Below, piece by piece: positions 1 through 5,954 of a stretch of 9,199 nt of DNA. The stretch is from an uncultured Mollicutes bacterium (GTDB taxonomy: Bacteria > Bacillota_I > Bacilli_A > RFN20 > CAG-826). The DNA lies in contig CAMESA010000029.1 in assembly GCA_945935945.1 (NCBI GenBank), positions 1 to 9,199 on the forward strand, given 5' to 3'. Position numbers and translations under genes: made by a program. Position 1 is the stretch's first letter. Every line of letters begins with the position of its first letter. The notes beneath the pieces are model-generated. The model searched no databases, was not told the origin of the DNA, and saw nothing but the letters and a program-made list of their open reading frames with translations.

Positions 1-47
1 CCTACTCGGGACTTTCACCCTTTAGATATATGACATGCCCGTCACAC
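1..47 (-). mobile_element. 5' end of a group IIC (bacterial class C) intron, partial
   Basis: Read on the minus strand, the segment begins with GTGTG at base 47, matching the group II 5' consensus GUGYG. A short hairpin follows, with stem TGAC (44-41) pairing GTCA (34-31) around loop GGGCAT. Next comes TCTAAAGGGTGAAAGTCCCG (26-7), in which GGG (20-18) can pair with CCC (10-8). This layout closely resembles, from memory, the start of the Oceanobacillus iheyensis group IIC intron, including the GGCAU-type loop and the GGGUGAGAGUCCCG segment; the first stem has a different sequence but still pairs. The position directly after an intrinsic terminator on the same strand is the known insertion preference of class C introns. 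The ribozyme body and any reverse transcriptase/maturase gene would lie beyond base 1, so completeness and activity cannot be judged. Confidence 0.75.
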
Positions 48-51
48 TAAT

Positions 52-83
52 AAAAGAACCGTGAAATCCACGGTTCTTTTTTT
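52..83 (-). terminator. Rho-independent terminator of the leftward operon
   Basis: AAAAGAACCGTG (52-63) pairs perfectly over 12 bases with CACGGTTCTTTT (69-80) around a 5-base loop (64-68). On the minus strand the hairpin ends in TTTT then ATTA, only 7 bases after the stop codon of the last operon gene. On the plus strand the T run is longer (77-83), so it could also stop rightward transcription. The hairpin is probably also the landing signal for the adjacent group IIC intron. Confidence 0.85.
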
Positions 84-90
84 ATTCTTT

Positions 91-771
91 TTAGAAAAAT
101 GCAACTATTGATAATGGAATGATTGTAAGTAAATAATGCAACAAGCATCCCCGTTCAATTATTACAAGGTAATTTTTCTTTGGTCGCGAGAAAGTTTCGG
201 CATCAATTTTTACCATTTTAATCCATTGTTTATAACTAGGATTAAGAAGTAAAACAAAAATAAACACTAATAAAGCTAAAATGAAGATAAAACACGCAAT
301 TTCTACACCAATATTTGGAGTTCTTAAGAAAACAACATGTGAATTTGTAAAGAAAAATAAATATATAAAATCAATTAAAAGGTTTAAAGCAACATTTACA
401 GATGCAAAACCAATGTGAAGTTTGTAATTTGATAATTTTATAAATCTTAAAATCAAAAATGAAATTGCAACAAGGACATTAAGAGCAAAAATAATGTAGG
501 CTGCTGTTACACTTCCACCATATTTTTGTGTTGCAAAAGCAAATAGAAATGAGCAAAAACTCAAACCAGAAACTCCAATTCCATAAAAAATTGGACTTAA
601 AATTGAAGAAACTTTATTTCTTCTAAAAATATTAATTTCAAAAGGGAAATATGCAAAAAAAGAAAATTTTTCTGTATGGGTATTGTTAAATCTTGAAGCT
701 TCGTAAAAAATAATACTTCCTAAAAATATTAAAGAGATAATAAAAACGCCAACATAAAGATAGTTATTCAT
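91..771 (-). CDS. Uncharacterised six-helix membrane protein
   Basis: I do not recognise this 226-residue protein. It is strongly hydrophobic, with likely membrane segments near residues 4-23, 56-80, 88-112, 117-141, 154-177 and 205-226. A positively charged loop follows the first helix (including RRNK near 50-53), and a longer polar stretch lies around 178-200. There are no obvious catalytic motifs or transporter signatures. The ATG at 771 is preferred over a GTG at 777 because GAGGAG (782-777) sits 5 bases before the ATG. It begins 2 bases after the rpe stop and its Shine-Dalgarno lies inside the last codons of rpe, so it is the last gene of the operon and probably translationally coupled to rpe. 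In Bacillus this position is held by thiN, which this protein does not resemble. The terminator follows directly. An integral membrane location is well supported; the function is unknown. Confidence 0.75.
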   Translation of the reverse strand: MNNYLYVGVFIISLIFLGSIIFYEASRFNNTHTEKFSFFAYFPFEINIFRRNKVSSILSPIFYGIGVSGLSFCSFLFAFATQKYGGSVTAAYIIFALNVLVAISFLILRFIKLSNYKLHIGFASVNVALNLLIDFIYLFFFTNSHVVFLRTPNIGVEIACFIFILALLVFIFVLLLNPSYKQWIKMVKIDAETFSRPKKNYLVIIERGCLLHYLLTIIPLSIVAFF

Positions 772-773
772 AA

Positions 774-1436
774 TCACTCCTCAAATAATGATGCGTAGTT
801 TTCTTTTATATTTTTTGCTTTAAAAAGATAACTGCCACAAACAAGAATTTCTGCACCAGCTTTTGTAGCAAGTTTAGATGTTTCGTTGTTTATTCCACCA
901 TCAACTTCTATTAAGTATTTTAAGTTATTTTCTTTTTTATAAATAGATAAAAATTCAAGTTTCTCTAAACTCGAGAGTAAAAATTTTTGCCCACCAAAGC
1001 CTGGTTCAACACTCATAATCAAAATTAAGTCAATCTTTTCAAGGAAAGGCAGAAGAACTTTTACGTCAGTGTTTGTTTTTATTGAAATTCCAGCTTTTAC
1101 ACCAAAACTATGAATAAAATCGATTAAATCGTTGACTTCATCATCACTTTTTAACGCTTCATAATGAAAAGTAAGGATATCAGAACCAGCTCTAACGAAT
1201 TTTTCAATATATTTTTTTGGTTCACTTATCATTAAATGAACATCATTAACCATATTATATTTGCCTTTAACCGATTCAATAACTGGTATACCAAAAGAAA
1301 TGTTTGGAACAAAATGTCCATCCATGACATCTAAGTGTAAATAAGTAGCACCTAAAGTTTCAACTTTTTTAATCTCATCATCTAAATGTAAAAAATCTGC
1401 ATTTAAAATTGAAGGAGCAATAAAAATTTTTTTCAT
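774..1436 (-). CDS. rpe: Ribulose-phosphate 3-epimerase
   Basis: This cytosolic TIM-barrel enzyme interconverts ribulose 5-phosphate and xylulose 5-phosphate in the non-oxidative pentose phosphate pathway. The 220-residue length is normal for the family. The start MKKIFIAPSILNADF is the standard N-terminus. Visible family residues are the metal ligands and catalytic acids His34 and Asp36 (in HLDVMDGHFVPN), His67 (DVHLMI) and Asp179 (EVDGGIN), plus the phosphate-binding loop MSVEPGFGGQKF at 141-152. The ATG at 1436 is chosen because the alternative 15-residue upstream extension lies inside the kinase gene and has no family counterpart. It starts 1 base after the kinase stop, with a weak AGG about 8 bases upstream, so coupling to the kinase is likely. 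The stop is TGA, which argues against a genetic code that reads TGA as tryptophan. The usual neighbour rsgA, normally between prkC and rpe, is absent. Confidence 0.96.
   Translation of the reverse strand: MKKIFIAPSILNADFLHLDDEIKKVETLGATYLHLDVMDGHFVPNISFGIPVIESVKGKYNMVNDVHLMISEPKKYIEKFVRAGSDILTFHYEALKSDDEVNDLIDFIHSFGVKAGISIKTNTDVKVLLPFLEKIDLILIMSVEPGFGGQKFLLSSLEKLEFLSIYKKENNLKYLIEVDGGINNETSKLATKAGAEILVCGSYLFKAKNIKENYASLFEE
777..782 (-). promoter_or_regulatory. Shine-Dalgarno GAGGAG that fixes the start of the membrane protein gene
   Basis: GAGGAG overlaps the end of rpe (its last two Glu codons and the first base of its stop codon). It lies 5 bases before the ATG at 771 but runs into the GTG at 777, which rules out that longer start. 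Confidence 0.7.
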
Positions 1437-1437
1437 A

Positions 1438-2325
1438 CTAATACCTACTGAAACCAAAAATTCTTGAAAGAAGACCGCCACTTCCTTTCATAACTTTTTC
1501 ATTTCTATATAAAGATAAAATATCTTTTCTCATTTCTTGAACACTCATATATCTATCAAAAGGATCTCTTGCAGTCGCTTTAAAAATGATGTATTCAACT
1601 TCTTTTGGAAGAGTTGGAATTATAGTTAAAGGTGAAATCATGTCAGAATCAAGGTGTAAACGTGCAACTTTTTTAGGATCTTTATCATCAAAAGGAACTC
1701 TTCCTGTAAGAAGTTCAAAAAAAGTTATTCCCATTGAATAAATATCACTTTGAAAACTTGCTTTTCCACCAGTTACTAGTTCTGGGGCTAAATATTGTAT
1801 CGTTCCAACAACTCTTTTTGACTCATTTAAGTTCAAATTAGAATTCAAAAGAATAGAAATTCCAAAATCACTTAACTTAATTAAACCATCATTTTGATAA
1901 AAAATATTTAAAGGCTTGATATCGCGGTGGACAATATTTTTTTCATGAACTGCACCAATTGCATCACAAAGTTGAAGCATAATTGAGCATGATTCATTGA
2001 TTGAGAAATTTCTTTTGTAATCCAAAACGTCACGAAGCGTTTGACCTTTCATGTATTCATTAACAATATAAGGTAGATTTTCATATTCGCCATAATCATA
2101 AATTTTTACAATGTTTGGGTGATTAAAAGCAGCTGAAAAGCGAGCCTCGTTTTGGAAACGAATTATATTTTCAATTTTTTGAGCATTTTCAAACTTAATA
2201 ATCTTTAGCGCAACTTGGCGTTTAAAAATAATGTCTCTTGCTTCGTAAACATCAGACATCCCACCATGGCCTAGTTCGCCAATAATTTTATATCTGTCAC
2301 CAACTAGGTTGTTTATCCTAATCAT
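1438..2325 (-). CDS. prkC: Soluble PrkC-type Ser/Thr protein kinase, catalytic domain only
   Basis: This Hanks-type kinase would phosphorylate Ser/Thr residues and is paired with the PP2C phosphatase encoded just upstream. All catalytic elements are present: glycine loop GELGHGGMSDVY (16-27), Lys41 in ALKII, Glu60, catalytic loop HRDIKPLN (133-140), DFG (153-155), GT (174-175) and APE (180-182). The protein is 295 residues. Typical Firmicute PrkC/StkP proteins exceed 600 residues and carry a transmembrane helix plus extracellular PASTA repeats; here the sequence stops soon after the kinase domain with a short Gly/Ser-rich, hydrophobic and basic tail (GGLLSRIFGFSRY). No transmembrane helix is visible, so it is probably cytosolic or only peripherally membrane-associated. 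The ATG overlaps the prpC end by 8 bases and is preceded by GGGAG at 7 bases. Kinase function is very well supported; its targets and stimulus are not known. Confidence 0.93.
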   Translation of the reverse strand: MIRINNLVGDRYKIIGELGHGGMSDVYEARDIIFKRQVALKIIKFENAQKIENIIRFQNEARFSAAFNHPNIVKIYDYGEYENLPYIVNEYMKGQTLRDVLDYKRNFSINESCSIMLQLCDAIGAVHEKNIVHRDIKPLNIFYQNDGLIKLSDFGISILLNSNLNLNESKRVVGTIQYLAPELVTGGKASFQSDIYSMGITFFELLTGRVPFDDKDPKKVARLHLDSDMISPLTIIPTLPKEVEYIIFKATARDPFDRYMSVQEMRKDILSLYRNEKVMKGSGGLLSRIFGFSRY

Positions 2326-3073
2326 TTAATGGCTCCCATAAACACAATGAAATATTGTCGCTTCCGCCATTAAAATTTGCTAGATTTATAAGACTTTGGG
2401 CTTTATCCTCGACATCATTATTTGCAATCAAAATATTTAAAATGTCTTTTTCACTTACATTATTGTATAAACCATCAGTGCAAAGTAATAATTTTTCACC
2501 ATTATATTTTAGAACTTTTATATCAACGCTGATTGATGGAAAAAGTCCTATTGCATTAGTCAAAACATGTCTTTCTGGGTGAACTAAGGCTTCTTCCCTC
2601 GTAATTTGACCACTTTGAAGTAAAAAATTAACATAAGTTTGATCTTCAGTTAATTGAATTAAGCGATCATTTTTTAAAGAATATATTCTGCTATCACCAC
2701 AATTTAACACAATAAGTTTGTTTTTAAAAATCAAAGCACAAGTTAAAGTTGTACCCATTCCTTTATATGAAACATCGTTATCTTGTAGTGTATAAATTGA
2801 ATTATTTGCAGTTTTAACTATATTTTTTAGCCAAGCTAGAGCAGAATATGAATTTAAAAAGCCTTTTTTCTCTTTAAAAGACTCACTTAAAATTCTAATT
2901 GTTTCAAAAGATGCATAATCACCTTTATTGTGTCCGCCCATGCCATCAGCTGCAAGCAAAAGAATGTTGCCGTTTCCATTTACAAGAACTTTTACGGCAT
3001 CTTCGTTGTTAATCCTTACCTTTCCAATTTCACTTTTATAACAAAAGTGCCCCTTATAATTGCTCTTTTTCAT
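2318..3073 (-). CDS. prpC: PP2C-family Ser/Thr protein phosphatase
   Basis: This metal-dependent phosphatase reverses phosphorylation by the adjacent kinase. The 251-residue length is typical of PrpC/Stp. Family motifs appear in order: RINNEDA (20-26), LLAADGMGGHNKGD with metal ligand Asp43 and Gly44 (39-52), GMGTTLTCA (105-113), NCGDSRIY (124-131), LTEDQTYV (141-148), LTNAIG (171-176), LLLCTDGLYNNV with Asp200 (195-206), and GGSDNIS with Asp239 (236-242). The ATG at 3073 overlaps the rlmN end by 20 bases and is preceded by AAGGG at a suitable distance. The 8-base overlap with the kinase gene suggests balanced synthesis of the two partners. All metal ligands look intact, so it should be active. 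There is no signal peptide or membrane segment, so it is cytosolic. Confidence 0.95.
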   Translation of the reverse strand: MKKSNYKGHFCYKSEIGKVRINNEDAVKVLVNGNGNILLLAADGMGGHNKGDYASFETIRILSESFKEKKGFLNSYSALAWLKNIVKTANNSIYTLQDNDVSYKGMGTTLTCALIFKNKLIVLNCGDSRIYSLKNDRLIQLTEDQTYVNFLLQSGQITREEALVHPERHVLTNAIGLFPSISVDIKVLKYNGEKLLLCTDGLYNNVSEKDILNILIANNDVEDKAQSLINLANFNGGSDNISLCLWEPLND

Positions 3074-4100
3074 CTTTTGCCCTTAATTGTCCGCATGCTG
3101 CATCAATATCTGAGCCAAATTCTCTTCTAATTGTTGCATTTACTCCACATTTAATTAATGTGTCCATAAAATCGCGGACTGATTTATCATCGCTTCTTTT
3201 ATATTTATTCTCATCTACACTGTTGTATGGAATTAAGTTCACGTATGCTAGTGTTCCTTTGATTAGTTTTGCTAATTTTTTTGCATCTTCTTTACTATCA
3301 TTTATACCATTTAACAAAATATATTCAAAAGTAACCCTTCTTCCAGCATTTTTTTCATAATATTTAACTGCTTCCATCAATTCATTCATAGGATATTTAA
3401 AACTTATTGGCATAATTTTTTTCCTAATTTCATCACTAGGAGCATGAAGCGAAATTGCTAAATTTATTTGCAAACCTTCTTTTGCGTAATCATAAATTTT
3501 TGGAACAATGCCACAAGTTGAAACAGTTATGTGTCTTGCACCAATTGCAAGACCATGAGGATGATTCAAAATTCTGATGAAATCCATGACATTTTCATAA
3601 TTATCAAAAGGTTCACCTGTACCCATTACAACAACATGTGTAACTCTTTCATTGTTACCTTCTGCTTTTAAAATATCATCGATCACTAAAACTTGACCAA
3701 TCATCTCACTAACAAGTAGTTCTCTCTTTTTCTTTAATAATCCAGAAGCACAAAAAGCACAGCCCATGTTGCAACCAACTTCGCTAGAAACGCAGACCGC
3801 GTTTCCATAATTGTATCGCATAAGGACTGTTTCGATTTTATCGCCATCTTCTAATTCAAGAAGAAGTTTGATAGTGCCATCTTTGCTTCTTTGTTCTTTA
3901 TGTATTTTTGGTTTTACTAAACAAAAATCTCTATTTAAAACTTCTCTAAACGATTTTGAAACATCGCTCATCTCATCGAATGATGTTACTCGTTTTTCAT
4001 AAATCCATTTAAATAATTGAGTGGCTCTATATTTTTTCTCTTGTAAAGATAGCATCAGCTCTTCGAGCTTTTCTAAACTATAGTTATAGAGATTAATCAT
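3054..4100 (-). CDS. rlmN: Dual-specificity RNA methyltransferase RlmN (radical SAM)
   Basis: RlmN methylates C2 of A2503 in 23S rRNA and of A37 in some tRNAs, using a radical SAM mechanism with a [4Fe-4S] cluster. The 348-residue length is normal. The cluster-binding CxxxCxxC motif is Cys110, Cys114 and Cys117 (in GCNMGCAFCASG). The GEP motif is at 162-164 (MGTGEP), and the C-terminal methyl-carrying cysteine lies in DIDAACGQLR at Cys337. An N-terminal helical domain (about 1-95) precedes the barrel. The start codon overlaps the upstream RsmB-like stop by one base (TAATG), with AAGGA a few bases upstream, so translation is coupled. The 3' end overlaps prpC by 20 bases. All key residues are intact, which contrasts with the upstream RsmB homologue. 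Confidence 0.97.
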   Translation of the reverse strand: MINLYNYSLEKLEELMLSLQEKKYRATQLFKWIYEKRVTSFDEMSDVSKSFREVLNRDFCLVKPKIHKEQRSKDGTIKLLLELEDGDKIETVLMRYNYGNAVCVSSEVGCNMGCAFCASGLLKKKRELLVSEMIGQVLVIDDILKAEGNNERVTHVVVMGTGEPFDNYENVMDFIRILNHPHGLAIGARHITVSTCGIVPKIYDYAKEGLQINLAISLHAPSDEIRKKIMPISFKYPMNELMEAVKYYEKNAGRRVTFEYILLNGINDSKEDAKKLAKLIKGTLAYVNLIPYNSVDENKYKRSDDKSVRDFMDTLIKCGVNATIRREFGSDIDAACGQLRAKDEKEQL

Positions 4101-5344
4101 TATTTTTCCTTTTTAACTAATGCAAAATAATACAAACTGTTTCCTTTTTCGTTTGGGAATGAAGTAATTTCTTTAACAAGTGAGAAATTTTTATGTGTAT
4201 CTAAGAATTTTTTCATTTGAACTAATGTCTCTTTGATATCAAATGTTGGAACTGCATAACATAAATATCCACCAACATTAAGGTGACCAACAATGTCATT
4301 TAATTCTTCTTCTTGTTTTGCAATTATTCCATCTAGAGTTTGGTTATCAAATAAAATTCCATATTCTGGATTTCTTCTTAAAAGTTCAAAGTTGCTAGAT
4401 TTTGGAATATAAACACATAAATCTTGCTTTTCAGAAATATTTGCAATCAGATCTTCTTCATTGCTTTCAATAATTGTTAAATTTTCTAGCGCTAATTTAT
4501 TAATTCTTGTAAATATATATGGATAATTTTTTTGATTTGAAGTTGCTAAGTTTAGTTTATTGTTTGGTAAATACTTATTAATCAAAGCAATAAATGCAGC
4601 ATTTTTATCTTCGAAATAGCATAAAATGTTTGAATTTTCTAAAGCAGGAAGATATTTGACCATGTCATATTCAGCTTTTTGAATTGGGAACATAGCAATG
4701 TCTCTTACTAAAGCATCTTTTCTAATACTAGTTTTAGATGTGTATTCAAACAAATCTCCCTCAACTTTGTTGTATGATTTTAATCCATCTTGGTTAGCCT
4801 CAACAGCATTTAATCTTACTGCAAATTGTTTTGGCATTCTAACAAGAGAATTAATTACTGGAAATGCCATGGATTTATCATATTGTTTGAAAAGCATTTT
4901 AATAATCCAATCAGGAATATTTGTAATTGCAGATAATGTTGAATAATCTTTAGACTTAACATTCTTTGCAAGATATTCTTTTTTACTCAAAGTTGCCTCT
5001 TTGAATTTATTTTTTTGCTCGTCATCAACTTTGATTTGGTAAAGTGCTAATTTTTTAACTAAGAAATCTACAGACTCTTTTTCATCAAAATATTTTTTGA
5101 ATGAATTATTTGCGTAAACTATGCCAGTATAAATTAATGGTTCAACATCGTCGATCTTAAAAATTACATTTGAGATCGCTTTGATTGCATAATAATTTCT
5201 GAGAAATAAACCTGTTAAGTTTGCTATAATAGAGATCTCATCTTTTTTATACTTACCATTAACAATTTTTAAAGCAGAATTAAAAGGTTCTTTTTCCTTT
5301 AGAATCTTTTTTAAAACATTAAAACTAGCTTCATAAATTCTCAT
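4100..5344 (-). CDS. rsmB: RsmB-fold 16S rRNA methyltransferase homologue lacking catalytic residues (likely pseudoenzyme)
   Basis: By position and residual similarity this is the rsmB gene, whose normal product makes m5C967 in 16S rRNA. From the start used here (414 residues) there is a NusB-like helical domain (about 1-135), the FAVRLNAVE segment (174-182, family LRVN type), and a C-terminal Rossmann region. The catalytic motifs are eroded. The SAM-binding LDLCAAPGGKT segment is replaced around 240-253 by a sequence with no glycines. The motif IV PCSG is P314-K-S-S, followed by a recognisable LLRRNPEYG. The motif VI YSTCS is Y363-A-V-P-T. Both catalytic cysteines are therefore gone, although the reading frame is intact and the distal region (GGYLCY, then the C-terminal domain ending LVKKEK) still aligns. 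It may act as an rRNA- or ribosome-binding protein without methyltransferase activity. The ATG at 5344 is preferred to an ATG at 5359 because GGAG lies 9 bases before it. It starts one base after the DUF1904-like stop. Confidence 0.8.
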   Translation of the reverse strand: MRIYEASFNVLKKILKEKEPFNSALKIVNGKYKKDEISIIANLTGLFLRNYYAIKAISNVIFKIDDVEPLIYTGIVYANNSFKKYFDEKESVDFLVKKLALYQIKVDDEQKNKFKEATLSKKEYLAKNVKSKDYSTLSAITNIPDWIIKMLFKQYDKSMAFPVINSLVRMPKQFAVRLNAVEANQDGLKSYNKVEGDLFEYTSKTSIRKDALVRDIAMFPIQKAEYDMVKYLPALENSNILCYFEDKNAAFIALINKYLPNNKLNLATSNQKNYPYIFTRINKLALENLTIIESNEEDLIANISEKQDLCVYIPKSSNFELLRRNPEYGILFDNQTLDGIIAKQEEELNDIVGHLNVGGYLCYAVPTFDIKETLVQMKKFLDTHKNFSLVKEITSFPNEKGNSLYYFALVKKEK

Positions 5345-5345
5345 T

Positions 5346-5813
5346 TTATTTTTCTCCATTCATTTTTTTATCAAAATCAGCAAAAATGTTGCCTAAATAA
5401 GGCTCTTCGCCATCTTCACTATCTTCATAATCTTCATCATAATCTTCTTCAACTGAAACAGAATTAGATTCGGTCATAAATCTTGGGTGTGAACTATCGA
5501 TAAATTCATACCTGTTATCTTCGCTATAATAATAGAACTCAATTGCAAGATTTATGCATGCATCTTTCATATATTCACTAATGATTTTTACAGCTTTGTT
5601 CTCTAAAACTTTAATTTTTAAAGGAGCATTAACTCTAACAAGAACATTCCATGTATTTTGTTCAACACCATTATGAATAAATAAACATTCTGGTGCATAA
5701 AAATCAATTTTGTCCTCGCTGATTTCATATAGTTCAGCAAGTTTTGGGGTCATCTCTTTTGAAATTTGTCTAACCAAATATGGATCAAGACCAATAATAG
5801 AAATCGTAATCAT
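5346..5813 (-). CDS. DUF1904-like small protein with acidic C-terminal tail
   Basis: A 155-residue cytosolic protein. The first ~105 residues (ITISIIGLDPYLVRQISKEM and onward) look like the DUF1904 family, small tautomerase/MIF-fold-like proteins without an assigned function. Hallmarks are an N-terminal beta strand, a helix ending in KLAELYEISEDKIDFY (24-39), and a later strand/helix with NVLVRVNAP (56-64). This assignment is by resemblance and is uncertain. Residues 122-137 are highly acidic (12 of 16 are D or E), followed by a short hydrophobic segment PYLGNIFADF (138-147) and a basic end. Such a tail looks disordered and could bind a partner. The ATG at 5813 is chosen because AAGGA (5825-5821) lies 7 bases upstream; a start at 5843 would fall upstream of the predicted transcription start. 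It is the first gene of the operon, in the place def and fmt hold in Bacillus, which hints at a translation-related role (inference). Confidence 0.65.
   Translation of the reverse strand: MITISIIGLDPYLVRQISKEMTPKLAELYEISEDKIDFYAPECLFIHNGVEQNTWNVLVRVNAPLKIKVLENKAVKIISEYMKDACINLAIEFYYYSEDNRYEFIDSSHPRFMTESNSVSVEEDYDEDYEDSEDGEEPYLGNIFADFDKKMNGEK
5354..5357 (-). promoter_or_regulatory. Shine-Dalgarno GGAG favouring the shorter RsmB-like start
   Basis: GGAG lies 9 bases before the ATG at 5344. The alternative ATG at 5359 has no purine-rich element before it and would overlap the upstream gene by 14 bases. Confidence 0.55.
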
Positions 5814-5820
5814 ATAAACT

Positions 5821-5825
5821 TCCTT
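5821..5825 (-). promoter_or_regulatory. Shine-Dalgarno AAGGA of the first operon gene
   Basis: AAGGA lies 7 bases before the ATG at 5813 and a few bases inside the predicted transcript. It settles the start of the DUF1904-like gene. Confidence 0.75.
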
Positions 5826-5838
5826 TTTCTTTGTAATA

Positions 5839-5867
5839 ATCATAGATTATTAGATTTTGTTTTTCAA
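5839..5867 (-). promoter_or_regulatory. Sigma-70-type promoter of the DUF1904-rsmB-rlmN-prpC-prkC-rpe operon
   Basis: On the minus strand a -35 box TTGAAA (5867-5862) is followed after exactly 17 bases by a -10 box TATGAT (5844-5839). Each differs from consensus at one position. Transcription would start near 5832, giving a leader of about 19 bases that contains the AAGGA ribosome-binding site. The rest of the 141-base gap after priA (5814-5954) is AT-rich. I see no convincing terminator, riboswitch or small gene in it, so read-through from priA remains possible. Confidence 0.75.
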
Positions 5868-5954
5868 TTAAATAGCCAGTTATTGAATAAAAATCGAAAA
5901 ATTTAATAATTTTTTTATAATTTTGCTAAAAAATGAATATCCAAAAATTAAAAA

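Noticed and set aside
3..50. Plus-strand open frame ending in TAA, possibly the tail of a rightward gene before the terminator
   Set aside because: The same bases on the minus strand match the structured 5' end of a group IIC intron, and only 15 codons are visible.
1437..1481. Longer rpe start adding 15 residues
   Set aside because: It lies inside the kinase gene, lacks a ribosome-binding site, and the family N-terminus begins at MKKIFIAPSIL.
5814..5843. Longer start for the DUF1904-like gene
   Set aside because: It would begin within the predicted -10 box, upstream of the transcription start; AAGGA sits just before the ATG at 5813.
5814..5954. Possible riboswitch or priA terminator in the intergenic gap
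   Set aside because: Only weak AT-only pairings are visible (for example AATA/TATT around ACTGGC), with no GC stem followed by a T run and no recognisable riboswitch core.
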